DNA of 35,250 bases, from assembly GCA_900547975.1 (NCBI GenBank), contig URIX01000010.1:1-35250 (forward strand), read 5' to 3'. Position 1 is the stretch's first letter. The number at the start of each line of letters is the position of its first letter. Made by a program: the position numbers and the translations under genes. The notes under the pieces were generated by a model. That model was not told where the DNA came from. It did no database searches and saw only the letters and a list, made by a program, of their open reading frames with translations. Of the stretch, positions 22,552 through 30,305 are shown piece by piece. This DNA comes from an uncultured Eubacteriales bacterium (GTDB lineage: Bacteria; Bacillota; Clostridia; Christensenellales; CAG-917).

Positions 22552-23286
22552 TTATTTTTGAAAGAGTTTTTCTTTCATCATATATTGATTCATTTCTTCG
22601 AAGTTTTCGCCGTCGAACTTGCGCGAGCGTTGCACTCTTGCGGGAATACCCGTCACGAGCGTGAAATCGTCGACGCTCTTTGTGACGATTGCGCCCGTAC
22701 CGACGACCGCGCCGGTCCCGAGTTTCACCCCTGGCAGAATGGTCGCATTGGTATAAATCTTTGCGTACGCGCCTATTTCCACGCCGTTATACTCGCGTTG
22801 CATATGGTCGTGCTCGCTGTGCGAGTGGGTGAAAATTTTGACGTACTCGGTGAGCATAGCGAAGTCGCCCATTTTTACGCCGCCCTTCGTGTCGATATAG
22901 CAGCCTGCGTTCCAACTCACGTTGTCGCCGACTTCGAGACGATGACCGTAATTGAATCTGCAACCCTCGTTTGCCACAAACCCTTCGCCGCATTTTTTGA
23001 ACAGTTTTTTCGCGATGATTTGTCTAAAAGGCACGGCGAAATTGCAGTTTACGCCAAGCGGCACTCTGTCGACGCTATCCCACAAAATATGCAGATTGCG
23101 TTGCGCTTCGGTGTACGGGTCGATGTCGCCCATAGGCATATAGTCGCCCCAAAGTCTGAACGATTTTATATCTTCCTCGGTGTACTCGTCGATACCGATA
23201 AGTTTCAATGCACGCACGGCGTTTTTTGAATCCATACCGTCGGCAGCGAGTTGCTCGAATTGTTTCAATCTTTCGTCAATAGTCAT
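22552..23286 (-). CDS. Left-handed beta-helix (hexapeptide) acyltransferase
   Basis: The 244-residue product has an N-terminal helical region (MTIDERLKQFEQLAADG to about 90). It then has imperfect hexapeptide repeats typical of O-acetyltransferases of the maltose/galactoside (LacA/Maa) and CatB type: RLEVGDNVSWNAGCYIDTKGGVKMGDFAMLT, then GVEIGAYAKIYTNATI and GVKLGTGAVVGTGAIVTKSV. The candidate catalytic His lies in KIFTHSHSEHD. The C-terminus leaves the helix after TLVTGIPARV, the usual end of such domains. Acetyl-CoA is the likely donor; the acceptor, probably a sugar or cell-envelope glycan, is unknown. AAAGG precedes the ATG. The N-terminal domain is longer than in Maa. Confidence 0.8.
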   Translation of the reverse strand: MTIDERLKQFEQLAADGMDSKNAVRALKLIGIDEYTEEDIKSFRLWGDYMPMGDIDPYTEAQRNLHILWDSVDRVPLGVNCNFAVPFRQIIAKKLFKKCGEGFVANEGCRFNYGHRLEVGDNVSWNAGCYIDTKGGVKMGDFAMLTEYVKIFTHSHSEHDHMQREYNGVEIGAYAKIYTNATILPGVKLGTGAVVGTGAIVTKSVDDFTLVTGIPARVQRSRKFDGENFEEMNQYMMKEKLFQK

Positions 23287-23358
23287 AATTTTGCCTTTAT
23301 ATACGCAAAATGGGCGTATAAAACCCGTTTCGTGCGATTTTCAATGGTATTTTTTCGT

Positions 23359-24378
23359 TTATTCGACGTCGAATTTATATTCGGTCACCGCGCTGTATGT
23401 CTTGCCTTTTTCAAGTTTTACGCTTTCAAAAGACGGCACGTTCTGCGCGTTGGGATAGCCCTGCGTTTCCATACAGAAAGCGGATTGATAACCGTAAACA
23501 CGCTTGCCTTGCAAGCCGCTAAGGAAGTTGCCCGTGTAGAATTGCATACAGGGTCTGTCGGTATAAACGCTCATTTTTATGCCGCTCTTTTCGCCCTTTG
23601 CGGTTGCGACCTTGCGCAGTCCCTCGCCGTTTAGAACGTAGTTGAAGTCGTAACCTCTTGCGATTTTGAGCATATGCTCGTCCGCTTTAATATCCTTGCC
23701 TATCGTCTTTGACGTTTTGAAATCGAACGCCGTGCCGACGATAGTTCTCTTTTCGCCGTGAGGTATGAGTTCGTCGTCAACGGTCGTGATGTAGTCTGAA
23801 TCGATAGTAACTTCGTGGCCGAGTACGGTTTTGAAATCGCCGTCAAGGTTGAAGTATGCGTGATTGGTGAGCGAGCAAAGCGTATCGCCGTCCGCACTCG
23901 CCTCATACTTTAAGCAAAGCGCGTTGTCGTCAAAAAGCGAGTACGTCACCGAAACGGACAAGTTTGCGGGATAGCCTTCTTCGCCGTCTAAAGACACTCT
24001 CGACATCTTCACGCCCACGCCGTCGATAATCTCGGCGTTCCACATTCTCGAATCGAATCCGACCTTGCCGCCGTGCAAATGGTTGTTTCCGTCGTTTTTG
24101 TAAAGGTCGTATTCCTTGCCGTCGAGATTGAATTTTGCGCCGCCGATACGGTTGCACACTCTGCCTATGACGGCATTGAAATAGGGATTGTCGCCCAAAA
24201 ATCCGTCGGGCGTATCGAAGCCTGCAACGACGTCTACGAGGTTGCCGTTTTTGTCCTTTACGCACAAATTCGCAATGCGCGCGCCGTATGTGATAACCAC
24301 AGCGTACGCGCCGTTCGCATTTTCGATTTTGTAACTTTCAATACCTTTTTCGCTCTTTGCGAGATACGTGATTTTCAT
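23359..24378 (-). CDS. galM: Aldose 1-epimerase (mutarotase)
   Basis: The 339-residue product interconverts alpha and beta anomers of aldoses such as galactose. Family motifs are visible: NRIGGAKFNLDGKEY, GNNHLHGG (His100, His102), TNHAYFNLDG with the catalytic acid His173, and CMETQGYPNAQN with the catalytic base Glu304. Length matches bacterial GalM, and no signal peptide is seen, so it is cytosolic. An AAGGA site precedes the ATG. It lies between the acyltransferase and YjbR-like genes on one strand, but no other galactose gene is nearby, so general sugar metabolism is the safest role. Confidence 0.92.
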   Translation of the reverse strand: MKITYLAKSEKGIESYKIENANGAYAVVITYGARIANLCVKDKNGNLVDVVAGFDTPDGFLGDNPYFNAVIGRVCNRIGGAKFNLDGKEYDLYKNDGNNHLHGGKVGFDSRMWNAEIIDGVGVKMSRVSLDGEEGYPANLSVSVTYSLFDDNALCLKYEASADGDTLCSLTNHAYFNLDGDFKTVLGHEVTIDSDYITTVDDELIPHGEKRTIVGTAFDFKTSKTIGKDIKADEHMLKIARGYDFNYVLNGEGLRKVATAKGEKSGIKMSVYTDRPCMQFYTGNFLSGLQGKRVYGYQSAFCMETQGYPNAQNVPSFESVKLEKGKTYSAVTEYKFDVE

Positions 24379-24416
24379 ATTTTCGTCCTTATTTATTCGT
24401 CGGGGAAAAGCCCGAA

Positions 24417-24788
24417 TTATTTGCTTGCTTTTTTAACTTTCGGCATAGTCAAAGCGTAACTCATATCCAATAGCGCCTTGATTTCGTCATCGTCCGCCTC
24501 GTCGAGCGCAACGCTTATCCAGTTTGCCTTGTTCATATGGTACGCGGGATAGATTCCGTCGTCGCGGCAAAACGAAGATATTAGCGACGGCGCGCATTTG
24601 AGGTTTACGACGTCTGCGATTACATCGTCTTTTCCGAGTCTGCGTTTTGAAATATCCATAACGAGCGCAAACCACTTTTTGCCGACGGGATGACGGAATA
24701 CGCCGAAATTCGGATTCGTTTGCCACGGATAATCCGCCTCTATGCCGTACGTGTCGAAAACGTGTTTTTCAAACTCTTTTCTCGTCAT
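24417..24788 (-). CDS. MmcQ/YjbR-family protein
   Basis: The 123-residue product has the family pattern: an N-terminal helix (MTRKEFEKHVFDTYG), PWQTNPNFGVFRHPVGKKWFALVMDI, VNLKCAPSLISSFCRDDGIYPAYHMNKANWISVAL, and a C-terminal DDEIKALLDMSYALT helix. YjbR-type proteins adopt a CyaY-like fold and are proposed to bind DNA, but their cellular role is not settled. The length is standard. The ribosome binding site is weak (TAGG). It lies 38 bp from galM and 25 bp from the lipase-like gene, so all could be co-transcribed. Confidence 0.85.
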   Translation of the reverse strand: MTRKEFEKHVFDTYGIEADYPWQTNPNFGVFRHPVGKKWFALVMDISKRRLGKDDVIADVVNLKCAPSLISSFCRDDGIYPAYHMNKANWISVALDEADDDEIKALLDMSYALTMPKVKKASK

Positions 24789-24813
24789 AATTGCCTATTT
24801 ACCACTCTGATTT

Positions 24814-25905
24814 TTATCTTTGCACTTCCACCAGAACGTCGTTTTCCACGTCGAGACCTTCGAGGGTGGATTCAAACAACTTGCCTTTGAGCGCGCGGGT
24901 TTTCTCGTTGTCGAGAGAAGCGGTCGGGAAATACTTTCCGTCCTCGCACTTGACCGTCGCAAAGAAGGAATCGAACGTCCAGTACAGCGTTTGCATATGA
25001 ATGTCGCCCATAAGTCCGTATTTCTCTTGCAAACCTTTGAGGATTGTCCAAACGCCGGTATCGTAGAGTTTTTTCTTGCACGCTTCTCTGCGGTCGGGTT
25101 CTTTTTCGAGGAACTGGTCGTACGCCATCGGCATACCGCAGTACACGTCCATAACTATATTTTCGGTGTCGGAAAGGTATTGCATAGCGTCCGCGATGAC
25201 TTCGGTGCTTGACCTTCCGTTTATTTTCTCGCCGAGATTTTCGATAGTCTCGCCCTTAATGCCGCCCAAAAGAGCCATAGTTATGTCGCCGAGATAGGGG
25301 TCTGCATACGTCATACGCTTGGGCAGACAGTTTTTGCCGACTATACCCTGCTCTGCCATTTTGGCAAGCAAGTACGCCGTCGCCGTCGAAGAATGTGCGC
25401 CATAACTGTGCGATATGAACGTTATATCGCCCGTATAGTCTTTGAAACAAGCGGCGTATTCCCTTGCAAAGCGGCAAGCCACCGAGTGTGAATCGTCGTA
25501 GCCCATCCATATATAATTGAAAAGCGTGGGCAACGATTGCGCGTGGTGCGAATAGTCGAGCGCGCAAAAATTGTAGCCTTTTGCGATGATTTGCGGCGCG
25601 AACGAATCGGCGTTGTGGCAAATCTCGCCGTCATCAAAAGTTTCGGTCATCCAGCCGTGAAAAAAAGCAACCGTCGGTTTTGACGGGTCAAAATAATCGG
25701 TTGATATATCCTGCGAATATCTTGCGTGCGAGCCGTCCGTCGCAAAGAAATACAAGCCGATGTCGCTTGACGTATCCACGGACAAATCCGTTTCCATTTT
25801 CACGCTGTCGTCTTTGTCGTCGCCCTTGTCGTTGCACGCGCAAAGCGCGAAACAAAGCGACGCCAAGCAAAGCAAGGCAACTATACAAACAACTGTTTTT
25901 TTCAT
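24814..25905 (-). CDS. Lipoprotein alpha/beta-hydrolase, lipase-like
   Basis: The 363-residue product has a lipoprotein signal (MKKTVVCIVALLCLASLC) with LCAC and candidate lipidated Cys24, then an acidic linker. The hydrolase domain shows FFHGWMTE (81-88, oxyanion loop), ITFISHSYGAHSS with nucleophile Ser167 in an SHSYG elbow, and YADPYLGD supplying a candidate acid Asp. The pattern is closest to secreted lipases of the class 3/pancreatic-like group, but the G in the first elbow position is replaced by Ser. It should act at the outer face of the membrane on ester lipids or other esters. The start has an AAGGGG site. A hairpin array lies directly upstream. Confidence 0.8.
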   Translation of the reverse strand: MKKTVVCIVALLCLASLCFALCACNDKGDDKDDSVKMETDLSVDTSSDIGLYFFATDGSHARYSQDISTDYFDPSKPTVAFFHGWMTETFDDGEICHNADSFAPQIIAKGYNFCALDYSHHAQSLPTLFNYIWMGYDDSHSVACRFAREYAACFKDYTGDITFISHSYGAHSSTATAYLLAKMAEQGIVGKNCLPKRMTYADPYLGDITMALLGGIKGETIENLGEKINGRSSTEVIADAMQYLSDTENIVMDVYCGMPMAYDQFLEKEPDRREACKKKLYDTGVWTILKGLQEKYGLMGDIHMQTLYWTFDSFFATVKCEDGKYFPTASLDNEKTRALKGKLFESTLEGLDVENDVLVEVQR

Positions 25906-25929
25906 ACTTACCCCTTACAATCGAATTAT

Positions 25930-26157
25930 ATCGCCTATGGCGATGATATCACGTTGTTATGATATCGTGCATATTGCACGATGATATCCAAACTTCGTTT
26001 GGCTTACGGAATATTTGAATATTCCTCAACTGCACACAAAGTGTGCAATTTCATTGTGACTATTGTCACAATTTCACACGAGCGAAGCGAGTATTTAACC
26101 GTTGCGAAAGCAACGATTTCATTGCAACGCAAGCGCAATTCATTTGCAGTTGCGTTG
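25930..26157. repeat. Array of back-to-back micro-hairpins
   Basis: At least eight short inverted repeats follow one another almost without spacers: ATCGCC/GGCGAT (25930-25944), GATATCA/TGATATC (25945-25966), ATCGTGCA/TGCACGAT (25964-25982), CCAAAC-TTC-GTTTGG (25988-26002), GGAATATT/AATATTCC (26008-26025), TGCACAC-AAA-GTGTGCA (26031-26047), ATTGTGAC/GTCACAAT (26053-26072) and CGTTGC-GAAA-GCAACG (26100-26115). A mirror-symmetric GAGCGAAGCGAG lies at 26080-26091. A last stem GCAACGCA/TGCGTTGC (26124-26157) runs into the 3' end of the methyltransferase gene. Otherwise noncoding. Confidence 0.8.
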
Positions 26158-27582
26158 CATCACGCACATTACTTCCACGTTGCTCGTTTGAGGGAACATA
26201 TCGAAAGGCGTGACCCTTTCGACGTCGTAACTTTGCGAGAGTATCTTCAAATCCCTTGCAAGCGTTTGCGGATTGCAACTGACGTAAACTATTTTTTCGA
26301 TTTTCGCTTCTATCGCACAATCGAGTACGCTCTTGTCACAACCTTTTCTCGGCGGGTCGAGAACGAGCGCAACGGGTTTTCTTGCCGTCTTTTTTTCGCT
26401 TTCGCCGAGATAAAACGGCGACGACTTGATTTCGTCGGGCAAATCCTCGTCTTGCGACTTCGTTTGCTCGCTTCCCTTCTCTATCGATTTGACGTATTCC
26501 AGAACGTCGCCGCACACGCACTTCACTCTCTTGTCAAGGCCGAGCGATTTCATAAGCGCGTTTGCGTTGTCCACCGCGCTCGGCTCGATTTCAACCGACG
26601 TAATGTTCGCCTCTTTAAGCCTCGTTGCGATTTGAGCGGTCAAAAGTCCCACGCCCGAATAAAATTCCAAAATATCGCCGTCGAAATTTGCAAGTTCTTT
26701 GCACACTTCGTCGTATATAGCGTCGCGTACGTCGTTGTTTACTTGCAAAAACGACATAGGCGAAACTACTGCGGCAAACGTGCCGAGATTTTGTTTTTTC
26801 TCTTTTCCGTACACGAGTTTGACGGATTTTCCGAAAATGACGTTGGTATTCTTTCTGTTTTCGCTGATATACACGCAAACGCCCGAAAATTCTTTTTCGA
26901 GATTCTGACAAAGTTCGGCAAGTTTCGGCACTCTGTCCGAATTTACAACGAGAGTCACCGACAGCGTATCGAGATTTCTCGCAACGACGTGGCGCAATAC
27001 GCCTTGTCCGCTCGTTTCGTCGTACACGCTTATATGGTTGAAATTTGCCCAATCGGTGACGATTTGAATGAGTTTTGCCGCCCATTCGCCGTGCAAAGCG
27101 CACCACTTCATAGGCACGACCGAGTGCGTGCGCTTCTCGTAAAAGCCGAGAGTCACTCTGTCGGTCTTTCGCTTGTAGCCGAACGGAAGCGCGATTTTGT
27201 TGCGGTATTCCCAGTCGTTGAGGCGCACTACGTCCGCGACTTCGACGTCGAGACCGCCCGTCTTTTTGAGTGCGTTTTCGACGTTCGCTTTTTTTATTTT
27301 GAGTTGACACTCGCTCGAAACGTGTTGCAAATCGCAACCGCCGCAAGTGCCGAAATAAGTACATTTTGGTTTAATGCGGTCGGCGGACGGTTTCTCCACT
27401 TCTATGAGGTCGGCAAAAGCGTAGTCCTTTTTTGCATAGCGAACGCGGGCGCGAACAATCTCGCCCTTTATGGCAAACGGCACGAAAACGGCGTACGAGC
27501 CGATTTTGACGATACCCTCGCCCTCGCTTGCAAAGTCGCAGACTTCGCCTTCTATCACATCCCCGACAGCAACCGTCAGCAC
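26140..27582 (-). CDS. rlmD: 23S rRNA (uracil-5-)-methyltransferase, RlmD/RlmCD (TrmA-related)
   Basis: The 480-residue product has an N-terminal TRAM domain (about 1-60, GDVIEGEVCDFASEGEGIVKI). Iron-sulfur cysteines 74, 80 and 83 (CTYFGTCGGC) pair with Cys161 (KWCALHG). The SAM-binding site is LEFYSGVGLLTAQIA. Late motifs are LVLDPPRKGCDKSV and VSCNPQTLARDL, which carries the nucleophile Cys. This is the full domain order of RlmD/RlmC-like enzymes, which make m5U in 23S rRNA (in Bacillus one RlmCD does both sites). The stretch IEKGSEQTKSQDEDLPDEI to KKTARK (about 36 residues) is a low-complexity insertion before the DPPRKG motif. The GTG start at 27582 overlaps the esterase stop by seven bases with a GGGGG site. 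Confidence 0.9.
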   Translation of the reverse strand: MLTVAVGDVIEGEVCDFASEGEGIVKIGSYAVFVPFAIKGEIVRARVRYAKKDYAFADLIEVEKPSADRIKPKCTYFGTCGGCDLQHVSSECQLKIKKANVENALKKTGGLDVEVADVVRLNDWEYRNKIALPFGYKRKTDRVTLGFYEKRTHSVVPMKWCALHGEWAAKLIQIVTDWANFNHISVYDETSGQGVLRHVVARNLDTLSVTLVVNSDRVPKLAELCQNLEKEFSGVCVYISENRKNTNVIFGKSVKLVYGKEKKQNLGTFAAVVSPMSFLQVNNDVRDAIYDEVCKELANFDGDILEFYSGVGLLTAQIATRLKEANITSVEIEPSAVDNANALMKSLGLDKRVKCVCGDVLEYVKSIEKGSEQTKSQDEDLPDEIKSSPFYLGESEKKTARKPVALVLDPPRKGCDKSVLDCAIEAKIEKIVYVSCNPQTLARDLKILSQSYDVERVTPFDMFPQTSNVEVMCVMQRNCK

Positions 27583-28796
27583 TCCACTTCCCCCTTCAAC
27601 GCTTTTTTGTATTGCGTCATAAACGTTTCCACTCTCTTATATCCTTTGCTCAAATCCACGCCCAAATCCTTTTCGAGCCTGAAATACCAGTTATAGAGCG
27701 CAAGCGCGTCCTTTCTTGCGGGCGCAAACGGGAATCTGAGCACGTAGCAATGGTCTGAACGGAAAATGTTTTTGCCCACCGTATACTCGTTTTTAACACC
27801 TGCTTCGGTGAGTGCGTCGCTCATACGTTTTGCCTCGCCCAGACACAAAAAGTCGGTCATACCGCCGCTGTTGTAGCAAGGCGGAAGATTTGAATTGAGA
27901 TAATTGTACGGGTCGGATTGCTTGTAGAATTGCCAGTTTCTGAACGCTTTTCTGCTCTTTTGACCCGAAACGTATCTCACAATAAGCGTGTTTGTGAGCG
28001 GAATGCGATACATAACCTCGAAACTGAACGCGCCGCTTACGCAAATAAGGCCTGCGGGCTTCGTTTTGGTGGTCGGAATGCCGAGCGAATTTGCATATTC
28101 GAGGTCGGTTGCGGCGATTCCGAGGCACATCGAAAGATGTCCGCCCGACGAGTCGCCCGTGACGGTGATATTGTCTTTGTCGATTCCGAATCTATCGGCG
28201 TTATCGCAAAGAAAGTTGTATGCGTCAACGCAATCTTCGAGGTCTTTGGGGAAGAAAACTTCGGGGCAAAGTCTATGGTCGACAACCGCCACAACCGCGC
28301 CCATAGCAGCAAAACATCTCGCATAACCGTCGCGGCGCAAGCGGTTGTGAATCATCCATCCGCCCCCGGGAATATCCATAACGCAGGGTGCTTTCCCCGC
28401 AATCGGGCGAGATGGATAGTAGACGTCCATCACGAGTTGTTTGCCGTCTACGGTTTTGTACACTATATCTTTTTCGATTTTGATTTCGTCGTTGAAAGGC
28501 GTTTTGCCGTTCGGCACTGCCCTGGCACCTTCAAATAAGTCGAAAATATCCGCCATAACGGGACGGCGAAGCATTCCGAAGTCTTTTCTGAAGGATTTTT
28601 CAAGCCGTTTGCTCTCTTTTTTGAGTGCTTTTTTGTCGGCTTTATATTGCGCTTTCAAGGTCTTTCTGCTAAGGCGCATATCTTGAATGCTTGCGTTCTC
28701 GTTTTCCAAAAGCGCAACCATATCGTGAGCGAACTGTCTTTTGAGTCGTTTCTTATCGGTGCGATAATTCGCTGCAAAATACTCGTATTGTTTCAT
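27576..28796 (-). CDS. Alpha/beta-hydrolase, esterase/lipase with helical N-terminal domain
   Basis: Residues 1 to about 85 form a basic coiled helix (RTDKKRLKRQF, RKTLKAQYKADKKALKKESKRLEK) not found in standard esterases. From about 105 a BD-FAE/hormone-sensitive-lipase-like domain follows: DVYYPSR, IPGGGWMIHN (142-151, oxyanion loop), VVDHRLCPEVFFPKDLED, then GDSSGGH with nucleophile Ser216, and a late SDHCYVL carrying the candidate catalytic His. It should hydrolyse short acyl or acetyl esters, perhaps on carbohydrate; no signal peptide is seen, so it is probably cytosolic. An AAGGGA site precedes the ATG. Its stop overlaps the downstream methyltransferase start, so they form an operon. 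Confidence 0.82.
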   Translation of the reverse strand: MKQYEYFAANYRTDKKRLKRQFAHDMVALLENENASIQDMRLSRKTLKAQYKADKKALKKESKRLEKSFRKDFGMLRRPVMADIFDLFEGARAVPNGKTPFNDEIKIEKDIVYKTVDGKQLVMDVYYPSRPIAGKAPCVMDIPGGGWMIHNRLRRDGYARCFAAMGAVVAVVDHRLCPEVFFPKDLEDCVDAYNFLCDNADRFGIDKDNITVTGDSSGGHLSMCLGIAATDLEYANSLGIPTTKTKPAGLICVSGAFSFEVMYRIPLTNTLIVRYVSGQKSRKAFRNWQFYKQSDPYNYLNSNLPPCYNSGGMTDFLCLGEAKRMSDALTEAGVKNEYTVGKNIFRSDHCYVLRFPFAPARKDALALYNWYFRLEKDLGVDLSKGYKRVETFMTQYKKALKGEVEC

Positions 28797-28816
28797 AAAA
28801 ATCCCTTATCTTTTTT

Positions 28817-28850
28817 AGTTATCGTTGCGAGCGCGCTCGCAACGATAACT
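28817..28850. other. Perfect 34-bp palindrome upstream of the esterase gene
   Basis: AGTTATCGTTGCGAGCG (28817-28833) is followed directly by its exact complement CGCTCGCAACGATAACT (28834-28850). On the minus strand it is followed by A6, not T, and then by the esterase ribosome binding site, so it is not an intrinsic terminator for that direction. A strong RNA cruciform/hairpin or a dyad operator are both possible. Confidence 0.8.
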
Positions 28851-28902
28851 TTGAGTTGTTTTTGTTTGTTTCCCGACGGAACTTCGTTGAGTTGTTTCGG
28901 GT

Positions 28903-28939
28903 GTGGGCAGAGCCCACCCAAAATTATTAATTATTAATT
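28903..28939. repeat. Small hairpin plus A/T motif downstream of the PPi-type PFK gene
   Basis: GTGGGC-AGA-GCCCAC (28903-28917) is a 6-bp hairpin with a triloop. Next to it, 28922-28939 is an 18-base A/T motif (AATTATTAATTATTAATT) identical to the sequence at 31358-31375. It lies 12 bp after the stop of the upstream gene. Confidence 0.7.
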
Positions 28940-28950
28940 CGTGCTCAAAC

Positions 28951-30204
28951 TTACTTGCCTGCGTACACTTTCTTCAAGCGTGCAAATCTCGGAAGACCGT
29001 TTTCGAGCGGTGCTTTCGCGTCGCCTTGAATGAGCGGAAGCGCGTATTTGACAAACTCGTCGCTCACGTATGTTCCGTTGTTGATTATCCACTCTGACGG
29101 CACTTTCTTTTCGGTGTTTGCGGCAAGTTCGAGAGGCATAAGCACGTTGGTGCAAACGTAGTTGCCGTCTTTGTCGGTATCTCTCTTGAAGATGACCATC
29201 TTGTCCGTTTCGCCCTCGCACGCGCTCTTGACTGCGAATGCGCCCGCATTGAACGCCTCTTCGACGTCGTTTTCGGAAGCGAGGTGTGCGCCGCAACGTT
29301 GCATAAGGCTGAGTTCGATTCCTCTGGTCTTATAGCCTGTCTTTTCCTTGATGACGTTTGCAAGAATGGAAGCAACGCCGCCCAGTTGCGCGTGACCGAA
29401 ACTGTCTCTTGCCGCCGCCGCGCCTACGCTTTCGCAAATAAGCGTGCCGTTTTTGTCGTGAATACCCTCGGAAACGACCGCAATGCACTTGTTGCCGTTC
29501 TTTGCGCAAACCGCTTTTACGTCCTCGACGAATTTGTCCACGTCGAAGTCGGTTTCGGGCAAATAAATGAGGTCTGCGCCAAGACCGTTTACACCTGCAA
29601 GAGCCGCGCTTGCGGTGAGCCAGCCTGCGTGTCTGCCCATCGCCTCGATGATACAAACCATCGGCGTGTCGTACACTTTTGCGTCAAGGTTGACTTCCAT
29701 AACGGTGGTTGCGATATACTTTGCCGCGCTTGCGTAGCCGGGGCAGTGGTCTGTGCCGTAGAGGTCGTTATCGATGGTTTTGGGCACGCCGATGACGTTG
29801 CACTCGTAACCGACGGATTGCAAGTACTTGCTGATTTTGTTGCAGGTGTCCATACTGTCGTTGCCGCCGTTGTAGAAGAAGTAGCGCACATTGTACTTTT
29901 TGAACACTTCGAGAATACGCTTGTAATCGGTGTCGTCGACGGAAGCGTCTTTGAGTTTGTAGCGCACCGAGCCGAGAGCGGACGACGGCGTGTATTTGAG
30001 CAATTCGATTTCCTTGGAATCTTCCTTGGACATATCGAAGAACTTTTCGTTGAGAAGACCGACAATACCGTGTTCGAGACCGTAAACCGCCGTGATATTG
30101 CCTTGCTTCAAAGCCTCGGTGAAAACGCCTGCCGCGCTGCTGTTGATGACGGAAGTCGGACCGCCGCTTTGACCGAACATACAAGCACCTTTCAAATTTT
30201 TCAT
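28951..30204 (-). CDS. 6-phosphofructokinase, pyrophosphate-dependent type
   Basis: The 417-residue product is longer than bacterial ATP-PFK and shows GQSGGPTSVIN (11-21), GGNDSMDT (113-120) and PKTIDNDLYG (141-150). Lys in PKTIDND, in place of Gly, and Asn/Asp in GGND, where ATP enzymes have GGDG, mark the PPi-dependent family. The catalytic Asp is in TIDND. EAMGRHAGWLTA and the substrate helix ELSLMQRCGAHLASEND are also typical. It should phosphorylate fructose 6-phosphate reversibly using PPi, in the cytosol. AAGGAG lies before the ATG. It follows the ATP-type enzyme by about 100 bp on the same strand. Confidence 0.88.
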   Translation of the reverse strand: MKNLKGACMFGQSGGPTSVINSSAAGVFTEALKQGNITAVYGLEHGIVGLLNEKFFDMSKEDSKEIELLKYTPSSALGSVRYKLKDASVDDTDYKRILEVFKKYNVRYFFYNGGNDSMDTCNKISKYLQSVGYECNVIGVPKTIDNDLYGTDHCPGYASAAKYIATTVMEVNLDAKVYDTPMVCIIEAMGRHAGWLTASAALAGVNGLGADLIYLPETDFDVDKFVEDVKAVCAKNGNKCIAVVSEGIHDKNGTLICESVGAAAARDSFGHAQLGGVASILANVIKEKTGYKTRGIELSLMQRCGAHLASENDVEEAFNAGAFAVKSACEGETDKMVIFKRDTDKDGNYVCTNVLMPLELAANTEKKVPSEWIINNGTYVSDEFVKYALPLIQGDAKAPLENGLPRFARLKKVYAGK

Positions 30205-30305
30205 TTTTTCTCCTTATTTCCGCAATTAAGCGGTGAATGGTATATGATTTTTGTTTATTTTCTTGCGTTATGCAACGTTTATCGTCGCAGTTTTTTTCTA
30301 TAAGG

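Noticed and set aside
25981..27696. A 571-codon plus-strand open frame opposite the rRNA methyltransferase gene
   Set aside because: It starts inside the hairpin array and lies antisense to a gene with full catalytic motifs. No motifs of its own were seen.
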